From Thermoleophilia bacterium (GTDB lineage: Bacteria; Actinomycetota; Thermoleophilia; Solirubrobacterales; 70-9): a DNA stretch of 64,000 nucleotides. Below the pieces are notes generated by a model. The model did no database searches, was not told the origin of the DNA, and saw nothing but the letters and a program-made list of their open reading frames with translations. Both the position numbers and the translations under genes were made by a program. Where the stretch lies: assembly GCA_016650125.1 (NCBI GenBank), contig JAENWT010000002.1, forward strand, positions 124,001 to 188,000. Reading direction: 5' to 3'. Positions 35,765-48,020 of this stretch are shown piece by piece. Numbering within the stretch: position 1 is the stretch's first letter; every line of letters begins with the position of its first letter.

Positions 35765-37414
35765 TCAGACCTTGGGTGTATTGCGCTCGATGATCGTCTG
35801 GTAGTCGAGGCCGGCCGGCAGAGTGCCGAAGGCCTCGCCCCAGTCACCGCCCAGGCGTGACGCGCAGAAGGCGTCGCTGACGGCGGGATCTCCGTGGCGG
35901 ACGAGCAGTGAACCCTGGAGCGCGACCGCCAGACCTTCGACGATGCGGCGGGCCCGGACCTCGAGCGTTTCGGGCGAAGTCTCCATTGAAGTCCTGAGCC
36001 GGTCGACGTAGGCGTCGAGCCGTGAATCGGCGCCGGTTGCCTCGCCGATCTCGTTGTAGAGGACCTCAACGCTGGCCGGGCTCTTGACCATTGCCCGGAG
36101 TGCGTCCAGGCACTGGACGTTGCCCGAGCCCTCCCAGATCGACATCAGGGGGCTCTCCCGGAAGAGTCGTGGCATGCCCGATTCCTCTACATAGCCGTTA
36201 CCGCCGAGGCATTCGAGCGACTCGAAGGCGTGCCACGGGGCACGCTTGCAGATCCAGTACTTGAGCACAGGCGTCGCGATCCGCTTCAGCAGCTGCGCCG
36301 ATTCATTGCCGGTTGCAGCGTCGTCGTAGGCGCGAGAGAGGCGCATCATCGAAGCCGTCGCCGCCTCGGACTCGATCGAGAGGTCGGCCAGCACGTTCTG
36401 CATCAGTGGCTGGTCGATCAGTTTCTTGCCGAAGGCGGAACGGTTGCTCGCGTAGAAGGTCGCCTGGGCGACCCCGGCCCGCATGCCGGCACTCGATCCG
36501 ATCGCACAGTCGAGTCGGGTGTGGCCGACCATCTCGATGATCGTTCGCACGCCGCGGCCCTCTTCGCCGACCAGCCGGGCCCAGGCACCCTGGAACTCGA
36601 CCTCGGAGGAGGCGTTCGACCTGTTACCGAGCTTGTCCTTGAGCCGCTGGATGTAAAAGTTGTTGCGGGTGCCGTCGGGCGTGAAGCGCGGCATCAGGAA
36701 GCAGGAGACACCGGCATCGGTCTGGGCCAGAACGAGGAAGGCATCGCACATCGGGGCCGAGCAGAACCACTTGTGGCCGGTGATCTCGTACTCGGCGCCG
36801 GGACCGCCGCCGTTCACCGGCACCGCCCGGGTGGTGTTGGCACGCACGTCGGAGCCGCCCTGTTTCTCGGTCAAGGCCATTCCGGCGAGGGCGCCGGGCT
36901 TGGTCTCGGCCGGCCGCAGCTCGCCGTCGTAATCGTTGGAGAGAAAACGCGGCTCCCACTCGGCGGCGATCTCGGGCTGGGTCCGCAGGGCCGGAATCAC
37001 CGAGAAGGTCATCGAGATCGGGCAACCGACCCCGGCTTCGGCCTGGCTCAGCTGGGTGAAGAGCGCGGCCCGGGCGACGTTGGCGCCCGACCGGGGTTCC
37101 TGCCAGGGAAGCGAATGGATGCCGTGGCCGACGCCGATCTTCATCAGTTCATGCCAGGCGGGATGGAACTCGACTTCGTCGACCCGGTTGCCGAAGCGGT
37201 CGTGGGTCTTCAGCTTGGGCGGATTGTTGTTGGCTTCGACGCCCCAGCGCTGGACCTCGGCCGATCCGCAGATCTCGCCGAGCTCGCTCGCCTGGTCGGC
37301 CGCCCAGCCGCCGCCCTCTCGCTTCAGGGCTTCCTGGAGCGGCTGGTCGACGGTGAAGAGGTTCACGTCTTCGAGCGCCGTGGACTGGTTGAAAACCTGA
37401 TGAGTAGCTGGCAT
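35765..37414 (-). CDS. acyl-CoA dehydrogenase, AidB-like
   Basis: A 549-residue flavoprotein. The start at ATG 37414 gives [20 protein letters not shown], which matches the N terminus typical of AidB/IVD-like proteins. [16 protein letters not shown] is the FAD loop, [22 protein letters not shown] the substrate-site strand, and [21 protein letters not shown] the C-terminal FAD region. AidB of E. coli acts in response to alkylating agents, but whether this one does, or oxidises an acyl-CoA, is undecided. Confidence 0.88.
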   Translation of the reverse strand: MPATHQVFNQSTALEDVNLFTVDQPLQEALKREGGGWAADQASELGEICGSAEVQRWGVEANNNPPKLKTHDRFGNRVDEVEFHPAWHELMKIGVGHGIHSLPWQEPRSGANVARAALFTQLSQAEAGVGCPISMTFSVIPALRTQPEIAAEWEPRFLSNDYDGELRPAETKPGALAGMALTEKQGGSDVRANTTRAVPVNGGGPGAEYEITGHKWFCSAPMCDAFLVLAQTDAGVSCFLMPRFTPDGTRNNFYIQRLKDKLGNRSNASSEVEFQGAWARLVGEEGRGVRTIIEMVGHTRLDCAIGSSAGMRAGVAQATFYASNRSAFGKKLIDQPLMQNVLADLSIESEAATASMMRLSRAYDDAATGNESAQLLKRIATPVLKYWICKRAPWHAFESLECLGGNGYVEESGMPRLFRESPLMSIWEGSGNVQCLDALRAMVKSPASVEVLYNEIGEATGADSRLDAYVDRLRTSMETSPETLEVRARRIVEGLAVALQGSLLVRHGDPAVSDAFCASRLGGDWGEAFGTLPAGLDYQTIIERNTPKV

Positions 37415-37514
37415 CAAGAGCCATGATCGCACAGCCCGGCGCAGGCTTGTTGCCTATACCATCGTGCGCCCACCAAAAGTTTTGCAGGTTCCGATACGAA
37501 GGGATGTACCCGCC

Positions 37515-39751
<2,237 letters not shown>

Positions 39752-39778
39752 GCCACGGTTGGTGCGACATCCGGATTC

Positions 39779-39795
39779 TCAGGCATGGTGCCTGA
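39779..39795. terminator. short hairpin after mdh
   Basis: TCAGGCA and TGCCTGA pair perfectly around TGG, followed by CTTTC. It lies between convergent genes; without a T run it is a weak terminator candidate. Confidence 0.35.
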
Positions 39796-39817
39796 CTTTC
39801 GGGTTCTCGGCCGCCGG

Positions 39818-40186
39818 CTACTCGGCCGGGAAGTAGCCGGTGCCCTTCTTCGTGACCCGGCCGTCCTTGACCAGCTCGGCCATCACGCGGTACACGTAGT
39901 TCGGCTTGATCTTGAGCTCTTCGGCGATCTGTGAAGCCTTGATCCCGGGGTTCCCGGCCACGGCCTTCTCGGCGTGCTCGGCCCGGGTTCCGCCCTTGCG
40001 GCGCCGTCGTCCGCGGCGGGGTGCGGAAGAGCGGGTGGACTTGCTGCGGCGCGAAGAGCGGGAACGGCCCGAGGCCTTGCCCCCGTCCAGGGCGGACAAT
40101 GCGTCCAGCAGCTGCTTTCGTTCCTCGTCCAGTTCTGCCAGTCGTTCTTCGACGAGCTTGCGAATTGCGTCAGTCTTGGGAGCCAT
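39818..40186 (-). CDS. coiled-coil and winged-helix DNA-binding protein
   Basis: A 122-residue basic protein in three parts. Residues 8-37 are a charged helix (RKLVEERLAELDEERKQLL) likely to dimerise. Residues 38-68 are a Ser/Arg/Lys-rich linker (SRSSRRSKSTRSSAPRRGRR). Residues 70-122 are a winged helix (IKASQIAEELKIKPNYVYRV, KDGRVTKKGTGYF). The basic linker recalls nucleoid-associated proteins. The function is inferred from layout only. Confidence 0.7.
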   Translation of the reverse strand: MAPKTDAIRKLVEERLAELDEERKQLLDALSALDGGKASGRSRSSRRSKSTRSSAPRRGRRRRKGGTRAEHAEKAVAGNPGIKASQIAEELKIKPNYVYRVMAELVKDGRVTKKGTGYFPAE

Positions 40187-40283
40187 ATCTGCCTTAGGTT
40201 GTGGATACGAATGAATAGTCAGTCAACCAACTGGAGTCTAGTGCCAAAAGTGTCAGTAGCTACGGTAAGCACAGGAGTGCCTC

Positions 40284-41243
40284 TTGAGTGACAAGAAGAG
40301 TGTGGTAATCGCAAGGGTGCTGCTTCCGGCAGGCCGTGAGCTTCTGGACGCCGGTTTCGACGTTGCCGAGGGCGGGCTCGACTCGGACCGTGAGGCACTC
40401 CTGGAGCTGGTCCCGGGCGCCGCCGCGATCGTCGCCGACCCGACGGTGCCGATCGACGACGGCGTGCTCGACGCGGCCGGCGACCAGCTTGAGGCGGTCG
40501 CCAACTTCGCGGTTGGTTACGACAACATCGATGTAATCGCCTGCCGCAAGCGTGGTGTCACCGTCACCAACACTCCCGACGTACTGACCAACGCCACGGC
40601 CGAGCTCGCGGCCGGGCTGACCTACGCGGCTGCCAGGGGGATCACCGCCTCGGAGGCCCGCATGCGGGCGGGAGAGTGGCGCGGCTGGGACCCCGGGGCC
40701 CACCTCGGGCTCGAGCTGAGCGGCGCCACGATCGGCATCGTCGGTATGGGCCGGATCGGCCGGCGGTACGCCGAGCTGATGTCGGGACTCGGTGGCGACT
40801 TCCTCTACACGTCGAGGGAGCGGAAAGAGGAGGTGGAGGTCAAGCTCGGCGCCCGCCGGGTAGATCTCGACCAACTGCTTAGGCAATCTGATGTGGTCAG
40901 CCTTCATCTGCCTGCGACCCCCGAAACCACCCATCTGATCGACGCGTCGGCGCTCGCGCTGATGAAGCCGACCGCGATCCTGATCAATACCGGCCGGGGC
41001 CCGGTGGTCGATTCCGAGGCACTGGCGGCGGCACTCGAGACCGGCCAGATCGCCGGGGCAGGCCTCGATGTCTACGAGGGCGAGCCGAACGTGCCGCAGC
41101 GCCTGCTCGACGCGCCGAACACGGCTCTCACTCCGCACATCGGCTCGGCGACCACCCGGGCCCGTGACGACATGGCCAGCCTGGTCGCGCGCAACGTGAT
41201 CGCCGTGCTCGCAGGCGAAGAGCCGCTCACCCCGGTGGCCTGA
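40284..41243 (+). CDS. D-2-hydroxyacid dehydrogenase
   Basis: A 319-residue NAD(P)-dependent enzyme resembling glyoxylate/hydroxypyruvate reductases. TTG 40284 follows CAGGAG. The Rossmann motif GIVGMGRIGRRYAELM is at about 153-168. The catalytic set is visible: Arg in NTGRGPVVD, Glu in GLDVYEGEP, His in LTPHIGSAT. Phosphoglycerate dehydrogenase is less likely as there is no ACT domain. Confidence 0.9.
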   Translation: MSDKKSVVIARVLLPAGRELLDAGFDVAEGGLDSDREALLELVPGAAAIVADPTVPIDDGVLDAAGDQLEAVANFAVGYDNIDVIACRKRGVTVTNTPDVLTNATAELAAGLTYAAARGITASEARMRAGEWRGWDPGAHLGLELSGATIGIVGMGRIGRRYAELMSGLGGDFLYTSRERKEEVEVKLGARRVDLDQLLRQSDVVSLHLPATPETTHLIDASALALMKPTAILINTGRGPVVDSEALAAALETGQIAGAGLDVYEGEPNVPQRLLDAPNTALTPHIGSATTRARDDMASLVARNVIAVLAGEEPLTPVA

Positions 41244-41291
41244 CCGCCAGACATTTTCCGTTCAGCCGCTTCACGAATCGCTGCTTCCTGG

Positions 41292-43334
41292 CTATTTGCG
41301 CTTGATGCGCAGAGCCTTGGACTTCTTCTTCCCGTGGAAGGTGATCGTTACCTTGACCCGCCTGACCTTGCCGGTCTTGATCGCCTTTACAGCAGCCCGC
41401 TTCAGCTTGACCCTTGCGGTCCGGGAGACGGTGCCGTGAGCACGCTTGCCGAGCACGCTTCCCTTGCGGAAGTGACGGTTGCCGATTCGGAATTTCCTGT
41501 TCGACCTGACCACGGCCTTGACCTTGGCCGAAGAGGACAGCTTGATCTTCAGGCTGCTTCCCGTGAGGCTGGCGCCGACCGGAGCGACGGCGCTGCGTGA
41601 GCTGGAACCCTGGGGCCCAACCGTGACCGACGCGTCGTCGGAGAGCTGGGCACCCGAGGCCTGGCTCGAGCTCGAACTGACCGTCGCCGTATTGACGTAG
41701 CTATTGCTGCCGCCGGGAGTCCCGGTGCGGGCCTCGAGGCACAGCAGGTAGAGCGTCGCGTTCAGCGGATGGTTGGTCGGGTTCCAGATGCGGAACACCC
41801 TGGTCTTCGGCTGGGGGTCGTTGCCGAGCTGAACCAGCTCGTCGTCGTATTCCCAGCCGGCGACGATGCCCTTGGCGTTGTCACCACAGGTCAGCTGCTC
41901 GTTGACCGTCTGGCCGGCACCGACCTGGATGGTCCTGGTGATCGGGGTGAACTGGAGCTCGGAGGTGCCGCCGTCTACGGCGCCCGTGGTGTTCGAGAGG
42001 CAGCGGATGCTGACCTCGGCTGTGGTGTTGTTCTGGTCGATCCGGAGCGTGACCTTGCGGCCGGTCGCACCGTTCGGGGCGCTGGCGATGACGTACGCGC
42101 GTCCACCGGTGACCTGGAGGCCCGGGGCGATCGGCGTGTATCCGGCGCCACAGGTGAGGTTGACCGTATGGACACCCTGGTTGAGTACCACCGTCTGGGT
42201 GACCGGAGCGCTGACCAGCAGCTCGTGGCCGCCGGTGGTGAATTTCGGCAGGCAGACGCCGAGGAGCTTGACCTGGGCCTGACCGGTCGCGTGGTTCGTG
42301 ACCGTGGCTTCGTAGGTGCTCTCGGAGATCGACTTCAGCTTGTGGACTTCGACGCTGTTCAGGTCGCCGGTTCCCTGGTCGACCGAGTCAACCCGTACGG
42401 CACCGTCGGACATGATCCCGTCGGGCCCACAGGTGATCTGCGCCGTCTGGGTCTGTCCGGCCTGGATCGAGACGTGCTGCTCGACCTTGCCGATGGTCAG
42501 CTGGTCATTGGTCGTGTCGACGGTAAGGACCGTAGCCGTGGTGTGGACCTGGAAGGTCTGGGTCTGACCGGCGGCGAGGCTGCCGATCACACACTGGACC
42601 TGCTGCCCGGAAGTGGTGCAGGAGCTGTCAGCCGAATTGACCGTCAGTCCGACCGGAACGAGATCGTTGATCACGGTGTTCTCGGAGGCGGCGGTTCCTT
42701 CGTTCTTCACCGAGAGGGTGAAGGTGACGGAGTCGCCGTCACTGACCACCGGGTTGTCGCTGATCTTGGTGATCTTCAGTTTGGGCTGGCCAGTCGGTCC
42801 GGTCGGTCCGGTGGGGCTGGTCGGTCCCGTGGGGCCGGTCGGCGAAGTGGGGCCGGTCGGTCCGGTGGGGCTGGTCGGTCCCGTGGGTCCACCCGGCTGC
42901 CAGCAGAAGGTGATGTGGCTGACCCCGTAGTACGTGCCGTTGTTCGGGTTTACCGGCGGATGGAGGCCCGTTCCCGAGCTCGACGGCGGGAAGTAGAGCT
43001 CGCCCTGGTCAGGTCCACCCTTGACGATCACGTTCGCAGGCCAGCTGGAGACGTAATCGAAGGTGTGATCGGAGCTGTTCGTGTTCGAGACCGTCACGCT
43101 GAATCCCGTGCTGGGGTCCGTGTAGGTGCCGTTCAGGTGGCCTTCGTTGACGTCGTCGATCTTGAAGCCGACGTATCCGTCGCCGAACGCGTCGACGCAC
43201 TCCCTGGACGGTCCACTCGAAGTAGTTGTATCGGGGGTTGTGGCCGAAGCCGGGCTGGCCAAGGCGAAAATGGCGAAAACGCCGACAATCAGGCTCACCA
43301 CAGCAGCTGCTGCGTTGCGGTAACGAAAACTCAT
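41292..43334 (-). CDS. large secreted protein with collagen-like stretch and DUF11-like domain
   Basis: A 680-residue exported protein. AAGGGAG precedes ATG 43334. The signal peptide is within residues 1-31. An N-terminal beta domain (about 40-147) is followed by GPT/SPT triplets (148-182). A DUF11-type domain ([20 protein letters not shown], about 185-255) comes next. Two or three cysteine-bearing repeats ([24 protein letters not shown]) follow, and the C terminus is very basic ([32 protein letters not shown]). A surface or matrix role is likely. No LPXTG anchor is seen. Confidence 0.8.
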   Translation of the reverse strand: MSFRYRNAAAAVVSLIVGVFAIFALASPASATTPDTTTSSGPSRECVDAFGDGYVGFKIDDVNEGHLNGTYTDPSTGFSVTVSNTNSSDHTFDYVSSWPANVIVKGGPDQGELYFPPSSSGTGLHPPVNPNNGTYYGVSHITFCWQPGGPTGPTSPTGPTGPTSPTGPTGPTSPTGPTGPTGQPKLKITKISDNPVVSDGDSVTFTLSVKNEGTAASENTVINDLVPVGLTVNSADSSCTTSGQQVQCVIGSLAAGQTQTFQVHTTATVLTVDTTNDQLTIGKVEQHVSIQAGQTQTAQITCGPDGIMSDGAVRVDSVDQGTGDLNSVEVHKLKSISESTYEATVTNHATGQAQVKLLGVCLPKFTTGGHELLVSAPVTQTVVLNQGVHTVNLTCGAGYTPIAPGLQVTGGRAYVIASAPNGATGRKVTLRIDQNNTTAEVSIRCLSNTTGAVDGGTSELQFTPITRTIQVGAGQTVNEQLTCGDNAKGIVAGWEYDDELVQLGNDPQPKTRVFRIWNPTNHPLNATLYLLCLEARTGTPGGSNSYVNTATVSSSSSQASGAQLSDDASVTVGPQGSSSRSAVAPVGASLTGSSLKIKLSSSAKVKAVVRSNRKFRIGNRHFRKGSVLGKRAHGTVSRTARVKLKRAAVKAIKTGKVRRVKVTITFHGKKKSKALRIKRK
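42789..42893 (-). repeat. collagen-like GPT/SPT triplet repeats
   Basis: Encodes residues 148-182 of the secreted protein as GPTGPTSPT units repeated in tandem, with near-identical DNA units. Such tracts form triple helices or stalks and are prone to length change. Confidence 0.85.
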
Positions 43335-43364
43335 GGTTTCTCCCTTGTGTTTCGTGTTTCGGGC

Positions 43365-43465
43365 CCGTCTCACGACGGTGACCCACGGTGGGCTTCCCAA
43401 AAGCCCTTATTGCCGGATGTGGTGATCCGGCTATATCCCGACGACGCAGCGGAGCGTTTGCTCCG
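43365..43465 (-). promoter_or_regulatory. structured 5' leader of the large secreted protein gene
   Basis: The 330 bases upstream of this gene hold four successive perfect stems, read on the minus strand in this order: CGGAGC/GCTCCG (43450-43465), GCCGGAT/ATCCGGC (43412-43431), GGGCTT/AAGCCC (43390-43406) and CCGTC/GACGG (43365-43378). The last is 30 bases before the start codon. It may be a riboswitch or attenuator. The conserved core of cyclic-di-GMP-I riboswitches was looked for and not found. Nothing else is seen in 43466-43664. Confidence 0.4.
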
Positions 43466-43664
43466 TTGACTTTTCCTCTGCTACCCGTCTATTGGACCGG
43501 CGCGGAGGATAAGGCCGATTCGCGAGGCTCTGAACCTGTCACGAGTCGAAGTTGTCGACCACCTGCCTATATCTATCCTACATGATACTTCAGGAACAGG
43601 AACATTAACCGCCTCTAAACGCAAAGTTGCGGTTACCTCAAGTGAGGTGGGTCACACCGGCCAG

Positions 43665-44306
43665 CTAGGTGCCGGGGCGGTCTTCGCGTCTGGTTCGGGG
43701 CACAGTGCGGAAAATGTAGTCCCAGAGGGGGCTCGAAACGCCGTACCCGTAACGGTGGTCCTGGAAGTGGTGGCGCATGTGGTGCTCCCTCACGCGCTTG
43801 CCGATCTTCGACCTGGGGACGAAGTGATGCACGTAGTAGTGCGTGTAGTCGTAGATCAGATACCCGATCAGGAAGCCGGCGAAGCCGATGTACCCGGCCG
43901 GGGTGCCGAAGACGAGGACGAAGGCGGTGAAGAAGATCGCGGCGAGTGGCAGGCCGACGGCAGGCGGCATCACAAGCCGCATCCGGTCGTTCGGATGATC
44001 GTGATGGACACCGTGGATGATGAAGTTGAGCTGGTCACCGCCCTTGAACTTCGGGTGCCAGTGGAAGAGCAGCCGGTGGAGCCAGTATTCGGACAGGGTC
44101 CAGATCAGGAGGCCGGCGAGGGTGAATCCGATCACCGGCAGAGCCACCGAACCATCGGCGATCGCCAGCCAGTACATGACCGCGATGATCGGGATGAAGA
44201 TCACCGCTGGCACCGCAGGATGAACCCTCGAGAAGAAATTCAGGAAAGAATTCCCGAATAAATCCGGGGACGCCGAAAGTTGGGATGTTCTTTCCGTTGT
44301 ACCCAT
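43665..44306 (-). CDS. fatty acid hydroxylase / sterol desaturase family protein
   Basis: A 213-residue membrane di-metal enzyme. Helices flank the histidine boxes HRLLFHWHP, HGVHHDHP, HYYVHHFVP and HHMRHHFQD, followed by GVSSPLWDYIF. This is the layout of FA2H-type 2-hydroxylases acting on lipid acyl chains. The real start is ATG 44306; longer frames extend into the antisense of ahcY. It is divergent from ahcY. Confidence 0.9.
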   Translation of the reverse strand: MGTTERTSQLSASPDLFGNSFLNFFSRVHPAVPAVIFIPIIAVMYWLAIADGSVALPVIGFTLAGLLIWTLSEYWLHRLLFHWHPKFKGGDQLNFIIHGVHHDHPNDRMRLVMPPAVGLPLAAIFFTAFVLVFGTPAGYIGFAGFLIGYLIYDYTHYYVHHFVPRSKIGKRVREHHMRHHFQDHRYGYGVSSPLWDYIFRTVPRTRREDRPGT

Positions 44307-44364
44307 TACTGACCGTGAATGGTAGCGTGAACGCCCCCCGAACTTAGGAGAACCAGACCTGCGT

Positions 44365-45837
44365 ATGAGTACTTCCGCGACGATTACTGAAAATGACTTC
44401 AAGGTTGCCGATCTGAGCCTGGCCGAATACGGCCGCAACGAGATCCGCCTCGCCGAGCACGAGATGCCCGGCCTGATGTCGACCCGGCGCGAATTCGCCG
44501 ATTCGAAGCCCCTCGCCGGCGCCCGGATCACCGGTTCGCTCCACATGACCGTCCAGACGGCCGTGCTGATCGAGACGCTGACCGAGCTCGGCGCCGACGT
44601 GCGCTGGGCCAGCTGCAACATCTTCTCGACCCAGGACCACGCCGCGGCCGCGATCGCGGTCGGCCCGAACGGCACCCCCGAGGATCCCCAGGGCGTGCCG
44701 GTCTTCGCCTGGAAGGGCGAGACGCTCGAGGAGTACTGGTGGTGCACGGACAAGGCCCTCACCTGGCCCTCGACCGGAGCTGACGGTTCGGTCGGACCGA
44801 ACATGCTGCTCGACGACGGTGGCGACGCAACGCTGCTGATCCACAAGGGCGTCGAGTACGAGAAGTCCGGCGTTGTGCCCGACCCCTCGACTGGCGAATC
44901 CGAAGAGTTCCGCGTCGTCCTCCAGCTGCTGACTGACTCGGTCGCCAACTCCCCGAACAAGTGGACCGAACTCGCCAAGGGCGTCATGGGTGTCACCGAG
45001 GAGACCACGACCGGCGTCATGCGCCTGTACGAGATGAAGGAAGCGGGCGACCTGCTCTTCGCCGCCATCAACGTCAACGACTCGGTCACCAAGTCGAAAT
45101 TCGACAACCTCTACGGATGCCGCCACTCGCTCGTCGACGGAATCAACCGTGCGACCGACGTCATGATCGCCGGCAAGACCGCCGTCGTCTGTGGCTTCGG
45201 CGACGTCGGCAAGGGCAGCGCTGAATCACTGCGTGCCCAGGGTGCCCGTGTGATCGTCACCGAGATCGACCCGATCTGCGCCCTCCAGGCGTCGATGCAG
45301 GGTTACGAGGTCAACACCCTCGAGAACGTGATCGGTTCCGGTGACATCTTCATCACCACGACCGGCAACAAGGACATCATCACCTCCGACCAGATGAGCC
45401 GCATGAAGCACCAGGCCATCGTCGGCAACATCGGTCACTTCGACAACGAGATCGACATCGCGGGCCTCGAGAGCATCGATGGCATCAACCGCATCGAGAT
45501 CAAGCCGCAGGTCCACGAGTGGCAGTTCGCTGACGGACACTCGATCATCGTGCTGTCAGAAGGACGCCTGCTGAACCTCGGTAACGCCACCGGCCATCCG
45601 AGCTTCGTCATGTCGAACTCCTTCACCAACCAGGTGATGGCCCAGATCGAGCTCTTCGCCAAGGCGGACGAGTACGAAATCGGCGTCTTCGTACTGCCGA
45701 AGCACCTCGACGAGAAGGTCGCGAGGTTGCACCTTGATGCCCTCGGAGTCAAGCTGACGAAGTTGTCGCAGGAGCAGGCCGACTACATCGGCGTACCGGT
45801 CGAAGGACCGTACAAGTCGGACCATTACCGCTACTAG
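44365..45837 (+). CDS. ahcY: adenosylhomocysteinase
   Basis: Hydrolyses S-adenosylhomocysteine to adenosine and homocysteine in the methyl cycle. 490 residues, the long form with an insertion of about 40 residues ([20 protein letters not shown] and after). The NAD site is [11 protein letters not shown] (about 274-284), with [18 protein letters not shown] and the C-terminal KSDHYRY. AGGAG lies 14 bases upstream. A strong terminator follows. Confidence 0.96.
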   Translation: MSTSATITENDFKVADLSLAEYGRNEIRLAEHEMPGLMSTRREFADSKPLAGARITGSLHMTVQTAVLIETLTELGADVRWASCNIFSTQDHAAAAIAVGPNGTPEDPQGVPVFAWKGETLEEYWWCTDKALTWPSTGADGSVGPNMLLDDGGDATLLIHKGVEYEKSGVVPDPSTGESEEFRVVLQLLTDSVANSPNKWTELAKGVMGVTEETTTGVMRLYEMKEAGDLLFAAINVNDSVTKSKFDNLYGCRHSLVDGINRATDVMIAGKTAVVCGFGDVGKGSAESLRAQGARVIVTEIDPICALQASMQGYEVNTLENVIGSGDIFITTTGNKDIITSDQMSRMKHQAIVGNIGHFDNEIDIAGLESIDGINRIEIKPQVHEWQFADGHSIIVLSEGRLLNLGNATGHPSFVMSNSFTNQVMAQIELFAKADEYEIGVFVLPKHLDEKVARLHLDALGVKLTKLSQEQADYIGVPVEGPYKSDHYRY

Positions 45838-45869
45838 CATTGCTGATTCTCGGTAGCAAGTTACGTCGA

Positions 45870-45897
45870 AAGGGCGGCCAAAAGGTCGCCTTTTTTG
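45870..45897 (+). terminator. rho-independent terminator of ahcY
   Basis: AAGGGCGGCC (45871-45880) pairs with GGTCGCCTT around AAAA (two G-U pairs), directly followed by a T run to 45897, 33 bases after the ahcY stop. Confidence 0.85.
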
Positions 45898-45969
45898 ATG
45901 GCGCGGGGCGCGGGCGCGGGTACCCCTGTCCAGGATGCGTTCTGCCGCGCCCAGAGCCCGATGTGACCG

Positions 45970-46078
45970 AACGCACGGGGGTGCGCCCCCGTCACCACCT
46001 TCGCTTACTCCTTGCCAGCCACGCCCAGGACGTCCCCGGACACCACCCGCTTACGTCTCTTGAAAAGGCCGAGTCTCG
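45970..46078. repeat. dispersed multi-block intergenic element, copy D
   Basis: Lies after the ahcY terminator. It contains a perfect hairpin ACGGGGG/CCCCCGT (45975-45992), ACTCCTTGCCAGCC (46007-46020), CACCACCCGC starting 21 bases later (46041), and GGCCGAGTCTCG (46067-46078). The block order and the 21-base gap match the copies at 8735 and 11023. Confidence 0.55.
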
Positions 46079-46116
46079 TAGGCCCTGTTCGTCGAGATCC
46101 GGAAAGTGAGCGCTAT

Positions 46117-46806
46117 ATGGCCACTTTCGCCATTTCGCGTGCTTCAAAGGGCATCGAGACCACGAAAGTTCCCGTCAGAGTCGAACCCAGCCGCATCTGG
46201 AACGCTCTTACCGAGCCCGACCAGATCGCGCAGTGGTTTGGCTGGGATGCCTCGACCCTGGCCGAAGAGATCCAGTTCATCTTCGTTGACCACTCCACGG
46301 CTGACCCGGAGAACCTCCGCCTCAACTCGAAGGAGGACGAGGTGGGTGGCATGTACCTCGAGGTCGCCGCCAGCGACGGCAACTCGGTCGTACGGGCCGT
46401 TCAGCCGGGGGAGGACGCCGTCGAAGGCTCGGATCCGGTGGAGGAGGGGTGGATCCAGTTCTTTCACCAGCTGAAGCGTTACGTCGAGGAGCACGACTCC
46501 GATCACCGCAAGACCCTCCACCTGACCGGGGCCGGCAGCGCCCGGGAGATCGCGGCCGCGTTTGAAGGGCGCCTGCCGGGCGATGACTGGTTCTCCGGCA
46601 CCTACACCCGGGTGGTCGCCACCGGGGATTTCGGACCAGGATTCGGCGTGTTCTACACCGTCGCTCCGCTGGATTCGGACGCGGAGGAGAACGCCGCCCT
46701 CACCCTGTCTACCTGGGGGCTCTCCGAGAAGGAGTTCTTCGAGATAACGAGCGACTGGCTCGGCTGGTGGCAGGGGCTGGTCGAGGGCGGCGAAGCCGTA
46801 GTTTAA
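46117..46806 (+). CDS. SRPBCC (AHSA1-like) domain protein
   Basis: A 229-residue soluble protein. The START-like SRPBCC fold begins TTKVPVRVEPSRIWNALTEPDQIAQWFG (about 14-41), the standard AHSA1 opening. The middle holds FVDHSTADPENLRLNSKEDE, and the C terminus (LSEKEFFEITSDWLGWWQGL) is the closing helix. These domains bind hydrophobic ligands. The specific role is unknown. GGAAAG precedes ATG 46117. Confidence 0.75.
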   Translation: MATFAISRASKGIETTKVPVRVEPSRIWNALTEPDQIAQWFGWDASTLAEEIQFIFVDHSTADPENLRLNSKEDEVGGMYLEVAASDGNSVVRAVQPGEDAVEGSDPVEEGWIQFFHQLKRYVEEHDSDHRKTLHLTGAGSAREIAAAFEGRLPGDDWFSGTYTRVVATGDFGPGFGVFYTVAPLDSDAEENAALTLSTWGLSEKEFFEITSDWLGWWQGLVEGGEAVV

Positions 46807-46936
46807 AAACTCTCCCCCCGGAGCCCGTTCTGGCCACCCCTAATTTGCGGGGTTGTTGCAGAGTTGTAAAAAAAGAAACCTGCGATTTGCGGTTTCACGG
46901 TTTGTGGTCGGCCGCCGGAATTGCTTGGATGCGCGA

Positions 46937-47122
46937 GTGGCCGCTCGCGAAAAAGAGACTCCGAAGTGCGAGGACTGTTACTTCCGGAAAAAGATGCTCT
47001 GCGCGCTCGACCTCGATGAGCCCTGCATGACCTTCCGGCCCAGCCGGCCCGAGGGCCTGGTGCCGCCGAAGCAGCCGGTGCTCCTGCTTCGGCCGCCGCG
47101 CTGGGCAGCCGAAAGCCGCTGA
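46937..47122 (+). CDS. small cysteine-rich protein
   Basis: About 61 residues from GTG 46937; TTG or GTG codons slightly upstream are also in frame. Four cysteines in CEDCYFRKKMLCALDLDEPC suggest a zinc or iron-sulfur site, followed by TFRPSRPEG and a Pro-rich tail. Similar short CxxC proteins occur in related actinomycetes (from memory). The 130 bases before it show no clear promoter. Confidence 0.55.
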   Translation: MAAREKETPKCEDCYFRKKMLCALDLDEPCMTFRPSRPEGLVPPKQPVLLLRPPRWAAESR

Positions 47123-47209
47123 GCCGAACGGCTCCGAATCGCTGAAACTGGCCGCCCACGTGACGAGTGCCACGTCGCGGGCCTGGCTCCCGGCATAGTC
47201 TTCGAAAAG

Positions 47210-48001
47210 ATGAAGCTCACCGTGTTGGGAAAATCTCCCGCCTGGCAGGACGCCGCCGGTGCCTGCAGCGGCTATCTGGTCGCCCAGGACAAGACGACGA
47301 TTCTGGTCGATTGCGGCAACGGCGTCTTCGGCAAGCTTCGTGGCTATCACGACTACGTGGACGTCGACGCGATCTTCATCTCGCACCTCCACGCGGACCA
47401 CTTCATGGACCTGGTCCCCTATGCCTTCGCCCTCACTCACGCGCCACGGCAGCAGCCGGTACCGGTCGATCGCTGGCCCGGAACCGACTACCCGTCGAGG
47501 CCACCGCTGTACGCGCCGCCGGGCGCCGCCGCCACCTTTCGCACCCTCTGTTCCACCTTCGGCATGGAGAACCTGATCGAGGACGCCTTCGACTTCCATG
47601 AATACGATCCCGCCGGCGCGATTTCAGTCGGTCCACTCCGGGTCTCCTTTAGGGAAGTGCCGCACTACACCCGGACTTTCGCGATCGAGGTCACGGTTGC
47701 GACCGGCGAGAGAATCACCTATGGCGCCGATTGCCGCCCGAATGAAGCCCTCGTCGATTTCGCCAGAGACACCGAGCTGCTGATCGCCGAAGCGACCCTG
47801 CCGCGGCCGGAGCGGTCGGGGGTGCGCGGCCACCTGACGCCCTCGGAAGCGGGAGAGCACGCCGCAGGGGCGCAGGCCAAGCGTCTGCTGGTCACCCACA
47901 TCTCCGACGAACTCGACCCCGAATGGGCGCTGGCGGAAGCGGCGGGCAAATACACCGGTCCGGTTGATATCGCGTATGAAGGCATGGAGATAGAAGTCTG
48001 A
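47210..48001 (+). CDS. MBL-fold hydrolase, ribonuclease Z-like
   Basis: A 263-residue protein. It opens MKLTVLGKSPAWQDAAGACS; the zinc motif HLHADHFMDL is at about 63-72, ERITYGADCRPNEAL resembles the RNase Z/arylsulfatase AtsA strand with Asp, and LLVTHISDELDP carries the last His. Without the tRNase Z exosite it may be a phosphodiesterase or lipid-directed hydrolase. It is followed 19 bases later by hsp20. Confidence 0.85.
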   Translation: MKLTVLGKSPAWQDAAGACSGYLVAQDKTTILVDCGNGVFGKLRGYHDYVDVDAIFISHLHADHFMDLVPYAFALTHAPRQQPVPVDRWPGTDYPSRPPLYAPPGAAATFRTLCSTFGMENLIEDAFDFHEYDPAGAISVGPLRVSFREVPHYTRTFAIEVTVATGERITYGADCRPNEALVDFARDTELLIAEATLPRPERSGVRGHLTPSEAGEHAAGAQAKRLLVTHISDELDPEWALAEAAGKYTGPVDIAYEGMEIEV

Positions 48002-48020
48002 AGTTCTAAGCTATCTGTCT

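Noticed and set aside
43365-43465. Calling the leader a cyclic-di-GMP-I riboswitch
   Set aside because: The conserved GGGACGCAAAGCC-type core and tetraloop arrangement were not found.
43665-45107. A 480-codon minus-strand frame covering the fatty-acid hydroxylase and most of the opposite ahcY start
   Set aside because: Only the last 213 codons have family character; the rest is antisense of ahcY, and ATG 44306 is a sufficient start.
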